Assembly: GCA_004014935.1 (NCBI GenBank)
Contig: CP025321.1
Location: forward strand, 310,001 to 374,000
Direction: 5' to 3'
Length of the DNA stretch: 64,000 bases
DNA from: Saccharomycopsis malanga
Taxonomy: Eukaryota; Ascomycota; Saccharomycetes; Ascoideales; Saccharomycopsidaceae
A program made the position numbers and the translations under genes. How positions within the stretch are numbered: the stretch's first letter is position 1; each line of letters opens with the position of its first letter. The notes beneath the pieces were generated by a model that was not told the DNA's origin, made no database searches, and was given only the letters and a program-made list of their open reading frames with translations. Below are positions 11,410 through 21,967 of the stretch, piece by piece.

Positions 11410-11441
11410 TATTGGATATGACTGGATATGATTGGATATGC
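11410..11441. repeat. three tandem copies of an 11-bp word
   Basis: The word TTGGATATGA(C/T) recurs three times, about 80-110 bp upstream of the zinc-cluster ATG. Its position would suit an array of regulator sites; function is unproven. Confidence 0.5.
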
Positions 11442-11516
11442 AAATTCAGCTCGCACTGATACATTGAGCCCTGATTGAAGATAATAGGTGCGTATACCGC
11501 TTGCAGCCCTGTGGCA

Positions 11517-14500
11517 ATGCCCAAGAAGTCGAAAGGTCTGTTGGAGCTGGAGCTTATAGCGCGCAAGGCCTCGGGGGACAAGAAGAGCCGGCTGAGGTCA
11601 TGTCTCTTGTGCCAGAAGCGAAAGCAGAAATGTGACCATCGTATGCCGCTGTGTACTACGTGTATTAAGGCCGGGGTGCAATGCATCCAGCCCGAAAAAT
11701 ACTCGGTAGAAAGTCCGGCGAAGGATGAGTACACTGTAGTGTTGGAAAAACGGGTTTTGTATTTAGAAAGCATGATTGATGACACGATGCGGGCGTATTC
11801 GCCCGGGGCTTTTGCCAAATATCGTAAACTCTCGCCGTTTATTGAGCAGCACGACCCTGAGGAGCTGCTGTTTGGCTCTGTGCCCGCCTCTGTAACGGCA
11901 GCAAACCCTGGGGCAGTTGCTCGCAGCGACGTGGAGCTGTCCTCAGAGAAGACGTTTAGTAGTGCTCCACTTGTGCGGACCAACACATTTGATCCTAGTT
12001 CCGACGACATGTCTGCGGGGCTCGAGATCCCTACATTTTCTTTAATGAATGATCCAATGCGTAAGATCCCAGAACTCGGTCTGAACACCAAGCCTGTTCA
12101 ATCTTCTGCCCAGAACACGTTACCGCAGCTATCGATTGCCGGTCCGATCGACTTGTCCGCGACTGTTCTAGGCAAGTACGATCTCAAAGAATTTACCTCT
12201 GTAGACCCAGAATACGATGTCGCGGATTCATTGTCGCGAACCCTCATAGACACTCATTTCATCCGGTTCCAGTTCAAGTTTCCGTTTCTCAACGAAAAAG
12301 AAGTCATCGAGTTCCACCATGCGTACACCACACGTAATCTTTCAGGCTATATGAATGACGTAAACTACTTTTACTTTGCATGCTGCCGTATGTGGTTGAT
12401 CTACAGCTTGAACTCGTTTATACTCAAAACAACAGGCCAATACAAACATCTAGAGCCCCTCCGGCTTTTCTCCACTGCTCTTCGGAGCTTGTCGAAATGT
12501 ACAATTGTTGATCCGTTCCAGCAAATCGAGATATACTTGTTAACCATCTTGTGTTTGATCCGCTGTGACCGCGACTCCATAGAGTTGTACCGTATTGTTG
12601 GCGATGCCATGAAGGTGGCGGTCTCTTTGGGGCTACACAAGTACTCATCGTATCTTGGCTGTCCTGACGAGGAGCGTATCAAGAAAATGAAATGTTTTTG
12701 GTGCGTATATTTGCTAGACAGACTAATATCGGTTTCCATTGGTAAGCCATTCACATTTCCCGAGAAAGAAATTGATACGGACATCCCTTTGTTTGAAGAC
12801 GACCCTTCAAAAGCTGATTTTGTCAAGGATTTTGACAATCACAGCAGGTCATCCAACGGCATTGCCCAGGAACACGTTCTTTTCATCAATCAAACAATCA
12901 AACTTAAGCGTATCGAGGCAAAAGCCATCGAAAGCCTTAACATTGTGGGCTCCAACTCTGAATACTCTACTGTTTCTGAGCTTCCTTTAGTTGAGCATTA
13001 CTTTGACCAGTTGCAGAACTGGAGAAAAGAATGTGATGTAATCACCAAAGACGTCGAAAAGGCCACTTTGGGCCTCTATTATTTCCGTACTGTAAGAGTG
13101 CTCATCCAGCCGTATTTAGAACTCATGCAACCTGAAGATAGATTGTTACGTGAATGCCAGGCTGCTGCCGGTCAGATCTGCCAGTTGTTTAAAGTTTTTC
13201 ACCAAAGAACTGTCTTTGGCCACTCTACTTTGGCTATCAACAATGTCTTTGTTGCAGGCGTCACCCTCATTTATTGCTTGTGGCTCATCAGAAACACCGA
13301 AGACAAACGTAGAAAGCTCTTGGGTGACACTGCCAAGCACACACGGCCTGTCATGACGGCCTCTCTCTTCACTAGCTTGGACGACTTGAAGGCATGCTCC
13401 ATATGTTTGTTTGTCATGGCAGAAAGATCCAAGTACGCTGTGGTGTTCAGAGACACATTTGACCAGTTGATGCGTGCTACCATTGGTAACTTGATCGAAC
13501 GATGTGGTCCTGATTCCTCAGAATTGGTCTACAATCATAAAACATCCAATACGTATCATCGCAATGTCGTTGCTAAGGTAAATAACGACACCCTTACAGA
13601 AACCCCTGTGCAAGAAGACTCTCAAAAGAAAAACGACGCAGCAATGCCTCCAGCAGTGGTCCGCAGACCTGTCTCACATTACGAAATTCTCCCAAACTAC
13701 ATTTTTGAGAACAATAAGAACAAAAAAGAGTACAACCAAATACAGGAGGAAAACAAACGTAAGCGTGGTGTCTTGGAGAAATCAGTAGTTCCCAAAAGCT
13801 TAAGCCATTTGCTCATTTCTAATGATGAAGAAATCCAGAAACCTGTTGAAAACTCTGTACAACACACCCAAATTGTAGAAAAAGATGAAAAGAAACAACC
13901 AGTTGATTCCACACTTGAAAGAAACGCTTTTACCCGTTTTTCCGACGGCCAGTTTTATGGTGACCTTTTCAATATTGGAAATAACAAGAACAACGATGAA
14001 AACTCAAAAAATCAAGGTCCCGTTGCTAGTTTATTCAAAAACAACGGCCATCGCATGGGCCGTAGCGTCACTAGCACCAATATCAATTATTCCAATACCC
14101 AAGACTCGCAATTCTTCAATTCTCAACCGGTCCTCAACTCAAAAAATCTCAACAGTGGGCTTGGTGATACAATGAACAACACGCCTCTTCAGAAAAGCAA
14201 TAGTGCTACAAACGACAGCATGTTTTTACCTGAGTCAAACGCTACAAATTTGACCTTAACAAATAATAGTGCTATTGGCTCTATGAACATGAACATTGAC
14301 CAGCACCAGATCCCTTTTACCGACCGAGCCAATGATATGATCAATAACATCAGCACTTGGTCCGAAGCCAGTGGCCCAATCACCGCTAGCTACGCCATAA
14401 ATAATTTCGTCCCATACGAATTCCTTTCAAAAGATCTTGCTGGCCAAGTCGTAGCTAATCAGGTTTATGCCGATTTGGATGTCTTGAACAACATGGCTGA

Positions 14501-14789
14501 CGCTGCCCCTCCTCCTAAAAAACGTAAATTTGACACCAAAAATTTGTTTAATGGAAAGTTCAACCAGGAAATCGCTTCGACAGATAAAAACGATTTTGCT
14601 CAAACATCATCTTCTATAGCACCAGCCCACAGCCAGAACATGATGAATAACAATACCTTGGACCAATCACCTGCGCCTCAGGTAAAAAAAGATCCTGATG
14701 CACCAGAAGCCAGTGTTCCAACATGGAATAATACTGGCGGTAATGGTAACAGTTGGAACAACCTGGGAAGTCCATACTACGTGGCATGA
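11517..14789 (+). CDS. Zn2Cys6 (Gal4-type) fungal transcription regulator
   Basis: Nuclear DNA-binding regulator of unidentified target genes. The ATG at 11517 gives 1090 residues. Cys at 29, 32, 39, 46, 49 and 56 form a perfect CX2CX6CX6CX2CX6C binuclear zinc cluster, followed by a short coiled linker (about 70-85). A fungal-specific middle homology region spans about 245-500, with the usual LGLHKYS...CFWCVYLLDRLISVSIGKPF core at about 370-405. The C-terminal half is Asn/Ser-rich, with a basic PPPKKRKF nuclear-localisation-like motif near 999 and an acidic/aromatic end. CTG codons occur at positions 8, 11, 26 and 45. Read as Ser they give KSRSRSC and PSCTTC, the usual context of the zinc cluster; read as Leu they do not. 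I cannot assign an orthologue. Confidence 0.9.
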   Translation: MPKKSKGLLELELIARKASGDKKSRLRSCLLCQKRKQKCDHRMPLCTTCIKAGVQCIQPEKYSVESPAKDEYTVVLEKRVLYLESMIDDTMRAYSPGAFAKYRKLSPFIEQHDPEELLFGSVPASVTAANPGAVARSDVELSSEKTFSSAPLVRTNTFDPSSDDMSAGLEIPTFSLMNDPMRKIPELGLNTKPVQSSAQNTLPQLSIAGPIDLSATVLGKYDLKEFTSVDPEYDVADSLSRTLIDTHFIRFQFKFPFLNEKEVIEFHHAYTTRNLSGYMNDVNYFYFACCRMWLIYSLNSFILKTTGQYKHLEPLRLFSTALRSLSKCTIVDPFQQIEIYLLTILCLIRCDRDSIELYRIVGDAMKVAVSLGLHKYSSYLGCPDEERIKKMKCFWCVYLLDRLISVSIGKPFTFPEKEIDTDIPLFEDDPSKADFVKDFDNHSRSSNGIAQEHVLFINQTIKLKRIEAKAIESLNIVGSNSEYSTVSELPLVEHYFDQLQNWRKECDVITKDVEKATLGLYYFRTVRVLIQPYLELMQPEDRLLRECQAAAGQICQLFKVFHQRTVFGHSTLAINNVFVAGVTLIYCLWLIRNTEDKRRKLLGDTAKHTRPVMTASLFTSLDDLKACSICLFVMAERSKYAVVFRDTFDQLMRATIGNLIERCGPDSSELVYNHKTSNTYHRNVVAKVNNDTLTETPVQEDSQKKNDAAMPPAVVRRPVSHYEILPNYIFENNKNKKEYNQIQEENKRKRGVLEKSVVPKSLSHLLISNDEEIQKPVENSVQHTQIVEKDEKKQPVDSTLERNAFTRFSDGQFYGDLFNIGNNKNNDENSKNQGPVASLFKNNGHRMGRSVTSTNINYSNTQDSQFFNSQPVLNSKNLNSGLGDTMNNTPLQKSNSATNDSMFLPESNATNLTLTNNSAIGSMNMNIDQHQIPFTDRANDMINNISTWSEASGPITASYAINNFVPYEFLSKDLAGQVVANQVYADLDVLNNMADAAPPPKKRKFDTKNLFNGKFNQEIASTDKNDFAQTSSSIAPAHSQNMMNNNTLDQSPAPQVKKDPDAPEASVPTWNNTGGNGNSWNNLGSPYYVA

Positions 14790-15236
14790 TTTTTTGCTTT
14801 TGCTCTGTACTATATAACGCCTATATTTTTTATTTCGGGTTTATTTATTTCTCTCTACTTTTCCATACACCTTTACATTCTTTTTACAGCCTTGTTGATG
14901 CTGTCAGGAACTGACACTTGCTACCCATTTGGGAAAATCATTTATTGCATTAGATTGGTTAAATTTAACAGTGTATATTAAAGATTTCAAGCGTTTTCTG
15001 TTTACAATAGACAAAAGTTTGTCAATGTTTTTTACCTTGTTTGTTGTAAGATCACCTCATAATATTAGTCATTCTCTATCAAGTCCTATCTTCAGGATTT
15101 GCAGACTCTGGTAAGAAATATATGGCGCACACTTACGACAGACTTACAAAAATTCGTTGAAGTATGTTGAATACCTCGAGAAACATTTCTACTATCAACT
15201 TGACAACTAAAAACAAAATGAAGAAGCAAAAATTTA

Positions 15237-15321
15237 AGCCCAACGCGGGGCTCGAACCCGCAACCTTTCGATATCACTGAATCGTAAGAGTCGAATGCAC
15301 TACCGATTGTGCTAGCTAGGC
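15237..15321 (-). tRNA. tRNA-Lys(CUU) with 12-nt intron, copy 1
   Basis: The complete cloverleaf runs from 15321 down to 15237. It has acceptor GCCTAGC/GTTGGGC, D-stem GCAC/GTGC, anticodon stem TTCGA/TCGAA, T-stem GCGGG/CCCGC and T-loop TTCGAGC. The anticodon CTT lies at 15286-15288. A 12-nt intron (15273-15284) sits after position 37, the standard place. The spliced length is 73 nt. A Pol III terminator of five T follows on the minus strand (15228-15232). The whole gene is identical to the copy at 15454. Confidence 0.95.
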
Positions 15322-15453
15322 ATTTTTGAGTTCGAAATATTTGCTAGATATGTATATAGAAAGGTTATGCAAAAAAAAAATTTTCATTTTTGGCAAAAAA
15401 TGCCTCAAGCTGAATATGGTATCACACTAACCAAAAAAATTTTGACCAAAAAT

Positions 15454-15538
15454 GCCTAGCTAGCACAATCGGTAGTGCATTCGACTCTTACGATTCAGTG
15501 ATATCGAAAGGTTGCGGGTTCGAGCCCCGCGTTGGGCT
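15454..15538 (+). tRNA. tRNA-Lys(CUU) with 12-nt intron, copy 2
   Basis: Sequence-identical to copy 1 but on the opposite strand, 132 bp away, so the two genes form a divergent (head-to-head) inverted repeat that extends into a shared CAAAAAT just 5' of each gene. The anticodon CTT is at 15487-15489, the intron at 15491-15502, and a T6 terminator at 15542-15547. The internal A box (TAGCACAATCGG) and B box (GGGTTCGAGCCCC) are intact. Confidence 0.95.
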
Positions 15539-16250
15539 TCATTTTTTGCTCAATAGTTAATTGTGATACCTTTTGAAACTTTTTTAACATTATGTGTAAA
15601 TAATGCTGAATTATGGAGTTTTGGAAATCACGATCTTAATATGTTGATAGCTTGGGGAATCTATGTCAATAAATGGTATATACTTGAGCTACTTTAGCAA
15701 TTGAATTTTTGTTAGTCGTACAACTGTAAGGAATATTAAAAGGTTCAGTCCTTTTTGGTAAACGTTTTTTAACTTTTGAAGGAAAAAACGTTGTGTTGAC
15801 AGATGGAAGGAAAAAAAAGAGGGAAATTTTCAAAAGGAAAATGTGTTAATTCATGAATAGAAAATGGTCAAGCAAAAAGTTTTTCCTAAGGAAACAAGGT
15901 ACCGAACCTTTAATATTAATGTAGCATCGACGTTTGTCACCAAGTTGTTTTGGGAAGAGCACCAGGAATATGATCAATTTTGTTGGTTTCGTAAGGATAA
16001 AAATTTGCTGAACTGATTTGACTAGAAGCGTACAACTAAAAAGATGGTAAAACAGTGTAAAACAAACGAATCAAAGTATTTGTGAAAAAAATTGATCTTT
16101 CTATAAATTTTTTGGACAAAACATGTAGTCGGCTACATACAGTTTATTTATTATTATGCAGACTCAATAACAACGTGAATTTTACAATGGCTACAAAAGA
16201 TGAACGACATATGATCCAAGTATACATTTTTAAAAGCAAATTCACAATGT

Positions 16251-17372
16251 TTAAACAGATAGTAACAACATCTTGCTACCGCTGGTGATAGCAGCGACGT
16301 TTGAACTATTAACAGACCCAGTAGAAATTTCGTGACTGGGCAAGTTAATTTTGAGAGATTTACCATTAACGATGGATTCAGCCAGGCTACCATTAGCAGA
16401 TCCGTTGAGAGCAGGAGCGTTTTTTAAAACATGATCGAAAGAGTATGATGCCACGAGGTGTTTAGATAGATTGAACACAGAATATTGGCTGTTGGTGTTG
16501 GACAATGAAGAGGATATGACTTTTACAGGTGCATCATTTGTGTTTGGGTTTTTGAACCCGCTAAGAGTTCCTTTTTGAGATGGTGGGGTGAAACCAGCTC
16601 CACCAGTGAGATTTGCCAAGTTGTATTTAGTGAACCAACCGTTATTTCCCACAACCAAGAGTTGTCCTCGGGAGTTGGTGAAAAAGTCTGAGATTTCCAC
16701 AGTGGAATTATTAGGATCGTAAGGGATTGGATAAACAGTGGTCATCCAGTGTTTATTTCTCCAGTCCAAGACTCTAAGAACATTGGTTGATTCTAAAACT
16801 AGCAAGTACTCTTCGTTGTTCAAAGTGAGAAACTTGACTTTCAAGCCTGGGTTGTTCAATTCAAACTTCACTGGCTGATGCTGGCTTACGGGGTCATTAT
16901 ATACAATCACTTGTCGGGAATCACCGGTTGTGGCTACAATGCCATCGTCCGAGACATCTACGCAGTTTATAGGCTCTTGGTGCAGATATTTGTCATCAGA
17001 ATCCCCAAAAACCTTATGCTGTAGGCCAGTCACGTTAACCTGTGAGAGTCCATCAATGGCTTTCGTTCTGTTGTTCTGATGATCTGTATGGTTGATCAAT
17101 ACAACTTTGCTTGACGCATATGATCCTACGACAATGTACTTGCTGTTGAACCGAAGATGGTCAACAGAGTCTGTGAATATTTCGGACAAGATCAAATATG
17201 TCTTGCGGAATACATATTTTTGCTGGAGAGTTGTTGGCAAACCATAGGCCCCACTCACTACAATAGGAGATAAAATAAGCACTTTGGCATCTTCTGTGCC
17301 TAACGCAAGCAAATTGCCATTCCAGTCAGAGCTGATGGCCTGTTCACCTATGTCAAAGCTATTCAAGACCAT
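16251..17372 (-). CDS. WD40-like beta-propeller protein, possibly a nucleoporin
   Basis: 373 residues, with an ATG start at 17372. The sequence has the rhythm of degenerate WD repeats: GNLLALGTEDAKVLIL (about 19-34), KYIVVGSYASSKVVLI, NCVDVSDDGIVATTGDSRQVIVYN (about 135-160), YLLVLESTNVLRVLDW and GQLLVVGNNGWFTKYN. It then has a Gly/Ser/Asn-rich linker and a short C-terminal strand set (VAAITSGSKMLLLSV). It starts 475 bp from VPS52 and diverges from it. The arrangement resembles small propeller nucleoporins (Nup37/Seh1 size class), but I see no diagnostic motif, so function is left open. Confidence 0.7.
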   Translation of the reverse strand: MVLNSFDIGEQAISSDWNGNLLALGTEDAKVLILSPIVVSGAYGLPTTLQQKYVFRKTYLILSEIFTDSVDHLRFNSKYIVVGSYASSKVVLINHTDHQNNRTKAIDGLSQVNVTGLQHKVFGDSDDKYLHQEPINCVDVSDDGIVATTGDSRQVIVYNDPVSQHQPVKFELNNPGLKVKFLTLNNEEYLLVLESTNVLRVLDWRNKHWMTTVYPIPYDPNNSTVEISDFFTNSRGQLLVVGNNGWFTKYNLANLTGGAGFTPPSQKGTLSGFKNPNTNDAPVKVISSSLSNTNSQYSVFNLSKHLVASYSFDHVLKNAPALNGSANGSLAESIVNGKSLKINLPSHEISTGSVNSSNVAAITSGSKMLLLSV

Positions 17373-17847
17373 TAGTAATTGTGCTAATGATATAGAGAAG
17401 ATCTACCAATATTCACACTTACATTACCGCATGAGCATCCTGTGTGGCCGCATCCCGTGAATCCTGATATACCTCAGAGACCACAACAGAACCACCTCCA
17501 TCTAATTCAATTGGTTCTGTCATTATCCCACACTCTTCACTCCTTATTCAATCACTGCCTACTCGCTGTTTACTACTATAGCATTGATGTTATCATCATA
17601 CAATTGGTCAAGCCCGATGCCCATTTTGAAAAATGATTATGAGCCATGGGCAATATTGAAAAATGGTTACGAGCACTATAATCTCCAAGTGTTGATGAGC
17701 TGTGCTGTTAGGCCAAAGCTTTTTAAAGTGGCGACAACAAAAGGTGTTAAACAGGCTTTGAAACGGTATATATAGACGGCAGGGGGAAGCTGTTTGAGTG
17801 TTAAACTGGCATATTTTCATAATTGTGCAGCTATTTTTTGAATATCA
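17373..17847. promoter_or_regulatory. divergent promoter region, WD-like gene / VPS52
   Basis: A 475 bp shared upstream region. It holds two imperfect copies of ATTTTGAAAAATGATTAtGAGC-type sequence (17622-17671) and a TATATATAG-like stretch at 17768-17775, about 75 bp before the VPS52 ATG. No ORF here looks real. Confidence 0.45.
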
Positions 17848-20079
17848 ATGTCGTTGGGTACGGCGTTGCCGACAGTGCAAATCAATGGTGATAATATGGC
17901 AGAAGGATCAGAAGCAGAGGCGCCAACAATATCAAACAGTTCAATTAACCGGCTTGGTGTGTTGAAAAGGATTTTAGGTGATAACGGTGTTGATTCCGGC
18001 GCAGAAAAGGTGTCTGAACCAACAGCGCCGCTACCACCTTCCAAAGTGAAAGAAGCAGACGATATGATCAAAGAAGACGTGTTTGAAGTCAATTATTTTG
18101 AATCTGTGCAGTCCATAGATTCCAGATTCAACTCAGAGGAGTATTTCAATGAGCAGATGCGTAAATTTTCTCGGCTTCATAAGAATGTAGTATCCTCTAA
18201 AAAGATTGTAGAAGAGCTCCGTAACTATATGACCAATTTTGAAAGCAACTTGTCTAGTCTTTCGAGCCAGATGAACAAACTCAAGTCACAGTCAGAACTG
18301 TTGCGGCAGCAGCTTGATCTCAATTCTAAGTTTGAGAAGAAATTCATTCCTATAGTGACTGACTTTATAATATCACCAGATATCATCAACTCCATAACAA
18401 AGGATAAGGTAAGTCCGCAGTGGTGCGACAATATCAGCTATTTAGAGTTAAAGTTGGAGATATACAGCAAGTATCAGAAGGAGATTGCCCAGTATGAAGC
18501 CAGTGGAGACAGTAACGAAATTGACCCGAAAAACTTGCGCAAGTTTCTTGAGGAAATGAAGCATTTGGTGGATTTGTTGGTTGTGGCCGCCATAAAGAAA
18601 ATAAGAGACTTTTTTGTCACCAAGATTAAATTGATTAGATACAGTAAAAGTTTTGCATTACAAATGTTACAAAATGATCTTTTGCAAATGAAGGAATTGT
18701 ACCAGTTCTTACTCACTCACAATAAACCCCTCGCCTTGGACTTGCGTCAGGCGTATATCTTAACTATCAGATGGTACTATTTCAAGAACTTTGGTAAATA
18801 CTTGTATTCTTTGGAGAAGCTAAAATTATACAACATTGACAAAAATTATCTTTTAGGTAATATAAACGATGATCTTGTTGGCAGCCAGATCAAAAGCCCA
18901 GCAGTAAACACAAGAACCACTTCAACTTCGTCCTGGTTGAGTCCCTTTTCTGCCTCCTCGCCTCTCAAAAGCAGTCGTAGCAATACAAAGAAACCTGCTA
19001 CTGTCTCATTGTCCGACTACTTTTCCGTAAACAACAGATTGGACATCTTGACACACGATGATCCAACGGTTCTTCCTGCCCAGATCGCCGAAACTAACCC
19101 GTTGACCTATTGGCTAGAAACCCCTTTCCGATCATTCAACTTGGCCCTCATAGATAATGGGTCCATTGAATATTTGTTTCTCAGTGAGTTCTTCCAAATC
19201 AGCAACCCCCAAGAAGTATCTAAGATTTTCCAGGAAATATTCCACGGTGTATTCCAGCTTGGGTTAAACTTTACAAATTCTTACTTGGTTTACCCCGACA
19301 ATTATGACTTTTATTCTATATTGATTTGTATCAAAATGACTCAGATGTTCTTGTTCAAACTACAGCATCGCAAGATTCCTGTCATGGAAAACTACTTGAA
19401 CTCACAGGTCATGGCTTTATGGCCAAAGTATCAATTGATAGTAGATGCCAACTGTGCCAACTTGAAAAAAGTTCTTATCAAAAACTCGTCAACCTCCTAT
19501 TTTAGCTCGTTGACTCATCATTATAAAAACGATAGCATGTACGATACCTCTTCCAACAAAGCAGTAGTTCCTCATCCTATAACCCAACAATTCGCCACTT
19601 TGTTGGCATCCTTGCTAAAGATCTCTTCCATTGATACCTCAAACCCTTCCTTAATCTCCGACATAAACCAACAACCGGCTGTCATATCAAGAGCCGCCAC
19701 ACCTCTAGCACAAGAATATCTCATCTCCAAACTGCATCAAAAGAAAACTCAGCCCCCAGTGTCCAAAACCGATTCTTCTAACAGAGCATCTAGATCATCG
19801 TCAGTCTCTGGCGTACCACTCCAACAGACAGAACCCTTATCTACAAGCGTCACGCGGCTCAGAAACGAGTTTGAGAATGTTCTAAACAAACTCAGTCTGA
19901 CAGTCGCAGGTGGAAGTACTGCTTCCTCTGCAGCAACTAATAAAAAACGGGAGGCCTTCTTGTATAATAACTACTTTTTGTTATATACTATGACTAGCCG
20001 GTGTGAGGGGCCTGTAGCTGAGACCGAAAAAGAGCATTTTAAACTTTTAATGGACGCTTACAAACAGTCGTTGGATTAG
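17848..20079 (+). CDS. VPS52: GARP/EARP tether subunit Vps52
   Basis: Subunit of the Golgi-associated retrograde protein complex, which tethers endosome-derived vesicles at the trans-Golgi. The 743-residue protein opens with a variable acidic segment. A coiled-coil region follows (about 95-165, from FNEQMRKFSRLHKNVVSSKK to ELLRQQLDL). The conserved Vps52/Sac2 core is at about 170-340, recognisable by FIISPDIINSITKD and RQAYILTIRWYYFKNFGKYLYSLEKL. The C-terminal region carries low-complexity inserts. Length is close to other fungal Vps52 proteins. The ATG at 17848 is the first in frame after the upstream stop. Assignment is confident. Confidence 0.92.
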   Translation: MSLGTALPTVQINGDNMAEGSEAEAPTISNSSINRLGVLKRILGDNGVDSGAEKVSEPTAPLPPSKVKEADDMIKEDVFEVNYFESVQSIDSRFNSEEYFNEQMRKFSRLHKNVVSSKKIVEELRNYMTNFESNLSSLSSQMNKLKSQSELLRQQLDLNSKFEKKFIPIVTDFIISPDIINSITKDKVSPQWCDNISYLELKLEIYSKYQKEIAQYEASGDSNEIDPKNLRKFLEEMKHLVDLLVVAAIKKIRDFFVTKIKLIRYSKSFALQMLQNDLLQMKELYQFLLTHNKPLALDLRQAYILTIRWYYFKNFGKYLYSLEKLKLYNIDKNYLLGNINDDLVGSQIKSPAVNTRTTSTSSWLSPFSASSPLKSSRSNTKKPATVSLSDYFSVNNRLDILTHDDPTVLPAQIAETNPLTYWLETPFRSFNLALIDNGSIEYLFLSEFFQISNPQEVSKIFQEIFHGVFQLGLNFTNSYLVYPDNYDFYSILICIKMTQMFLFKLQHRKIPVMENYLNSQVMALWPKYQLIVDANCANLKKVLIKNSSTSYFSSLTHHYKNDSMYDTSSNKAVVPHPITQQFATLLASLLKISSIDTSNPSLISDINQQPAVISRAATPLAQEYLISKLHQKKTQPPVSKTDSSNRASRSSSVSGVPLQQTEPLSTSVTRLRNEFENVLNKLSLTVAGGSTASSAATNKKREAFLYNNYFLLYTMTSRCEGPVAETEKEHFKLLMDAYKQSLD

Positions 20080-20920
20080 ATATTTTGGCAAACTCAGGTT
20101 GTGGTTCTTTATAGATTACAATACACATAATAATGTAGATTCTATTTTTTTGTAGTGATAGTGTGATTTTGATCCTATCGTTTTGTTTCTCTGTATCTGA
20201 TGAGAAAATTTCTACATCAATTGTATATTTAAATACGTACAGAGTTAGACTACCTTCCAAAATTCACTAGTAAACTAAGCTCAATACATGGTTTTTAATC
20301 ATGGAAACAATCGTACGTGTAAAAAGTATAGAAAAGCCTATATACATCTAACGCTGGACAACCTTTAACAGGACTCTAGTATTTATAGAAAATTCAGTAG
20401 ACCTAATTTTCACTTTACTGTGCTTCAATGTACCCCCTTTTGGGAATAGTCAACAAGAGTGTGCATTCAATACTTGAAGGCTCTCTTCCAATCTTGAAGT
20501 TGCTTTGTTCTTTATATATCTTTATCACGTATTTAGTTGAATGACTAATGGATACCTTTTACTTTACTTCGAAGTATGACAGTACCTTATCTTTTATAGC
20601 TACTTTTTCCTGATATTATACAGATAACAGTTATATTCAATCTTCAATCATAACCCCAAGCTCAGTGATAAAATGCTGAATAATTCGTGAAGACGACTGT
20701 TATTTGCGAAGAAAACTCCACTCAACACACAAGTCTTATTGAATGCAAAACAAAACAAAGATTTATTAACAACTGTTTTCAAAATCCAACAAACAAGAAT
20801 TTTATGGACAATTCCAAACAATGCTTTCTTAATGACAAGCAAAAGTATCGTACAAAATAAAATAAACAAAAAGGATGCCAAGGCAAAACATACTCGTAAT
20901 GAAGGGGAAAAAAAAGTGAT
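20080..20920. other. intergenic between convergent VPS52 and YPQ-type genes
   Basis: An 841 bp AT-rich gap between two 3' ends, with no gene-like ORF. It should hold both transcription terminators, which cannot be pinpointed by eye. Confidence 0.5.
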
Positions 20921-21967
20921 TCAATTTGGATACTCCACCTGGTCGTCTTCTATGCTATCATAATCATCAGCGTATTGATCCTCTTTATGGTACATGAAAA
21001 ATTGGGCAAAAATCATAAGGTCCAAGCCTAAAGTGCCGACACTACCGAGCAACCAACTCATATTTATGACAACATATCTCCAACTGACGCCAATACTCAA
21101 GATACTCAAAACATAGGTCAAGTTACCGACACAGGCAAAGAAGAAGAACATGAAGGAGATACCGTCGCACGACTTTCTCTTGTAGTTGAGTAAAATTTGA
21201 GGGATTCTGGAGCCCAAGTAAAAAACAGCACACAAGTAACCGAAGAACTGTCCTACAGGATCGATTTCAAGATCTTCATCGTTGTCATGACGATGGTCTG
21301 GACCGTTATTCTGACCATGCTTAATACCTCTGATGTAAGAGATGTACCAGCCACCAATACCTGCTATAAGAACCAAAGAGACCAATATACCGTTATAGAA
21401 CTCTGATCTCAATTTGGATACAGGTGGGGTATTTTTTTTCTGTTGACCTGACTGTGTTTCTAAATCAGTAGTGGCAAGCAAAGCATCGGATTCGTCGGCA
21501 TCTGGGAAACTGTCTCTATGATGTTCGGTAGCGAGGATTTCATCGAGCACGTCCTCGGCAAGAGGATTCGCTGGTGACAAATGAATAGGATCGACTTTCT
21601 CATGAGTTCCGTACAAAAGACATTGGATCAATAAGACTACATCTGCCAATGTGTAATAGATTGCAAGAATCAACATGGTAGGAAGAACATTCTGGGCAAT
21701 CGAACCAATGACGTTGAAAACATCACCAATGAGCCAGAGAACAACGAAGAGCAACGAAAGCCCTTCTGCACTCTTTCTGTAAAAGTTTTCGTATATTTGA
21801 GGGGCAAACACAATCACCCAGCAGGCAATAGAGATAGAACTAGACTTGTTAGTTTTGAATTAACCTTCACTTGAAAAAACTATAACTTACCCCAAGATGC
21901 CACTGACGGCCTGTGCATTCAACACAACCGGGGGCGGTGGTGCGGCAGCATTGATTGGACTGTCCAT
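20921..21967 (-). CDS. YPQ1: PQ-loop vacuolar basic amino acid transporter (Ypq1/2-like), one intron
   Basis: Seven-helix PQ-loop transporter expected to export Lys/Arg from the vacuole (PQLC2 family). Two exons are needed: 21891-21967 and 20921-21839. They are separated by a 51-bp intron (21840-21890) with GTAAGT donor, ACTAAC branch site and TAG acceptor. Splicing yields 331 residues and restores the N-terminal block AVSGILGSISIACWVIVFAPQIYENF, almost as in S. cerevisiae Ypq1. The two PQ motifs are in APQIYENF (about 39) and SRIPQILLN. The loop VDPIHLSPANP is also conserved. The gene is convergent with VPS52. The exact paralogue (YPQ1, YPQ2 or YPQ3) cannot be decided here. Confidence 0.9.

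Larger units (their letters stand above)
14790..16250. other. intergenic region holding the tRNA-Lys pair
   Basis: About 1.5 kb between the regulator's stop and the WD-like gene's stop. Apart from the two tRNA genes at 15237-15321 and 15454-15538 I see no gene. Both flanks are AT-rich. Confidence 0.6.
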
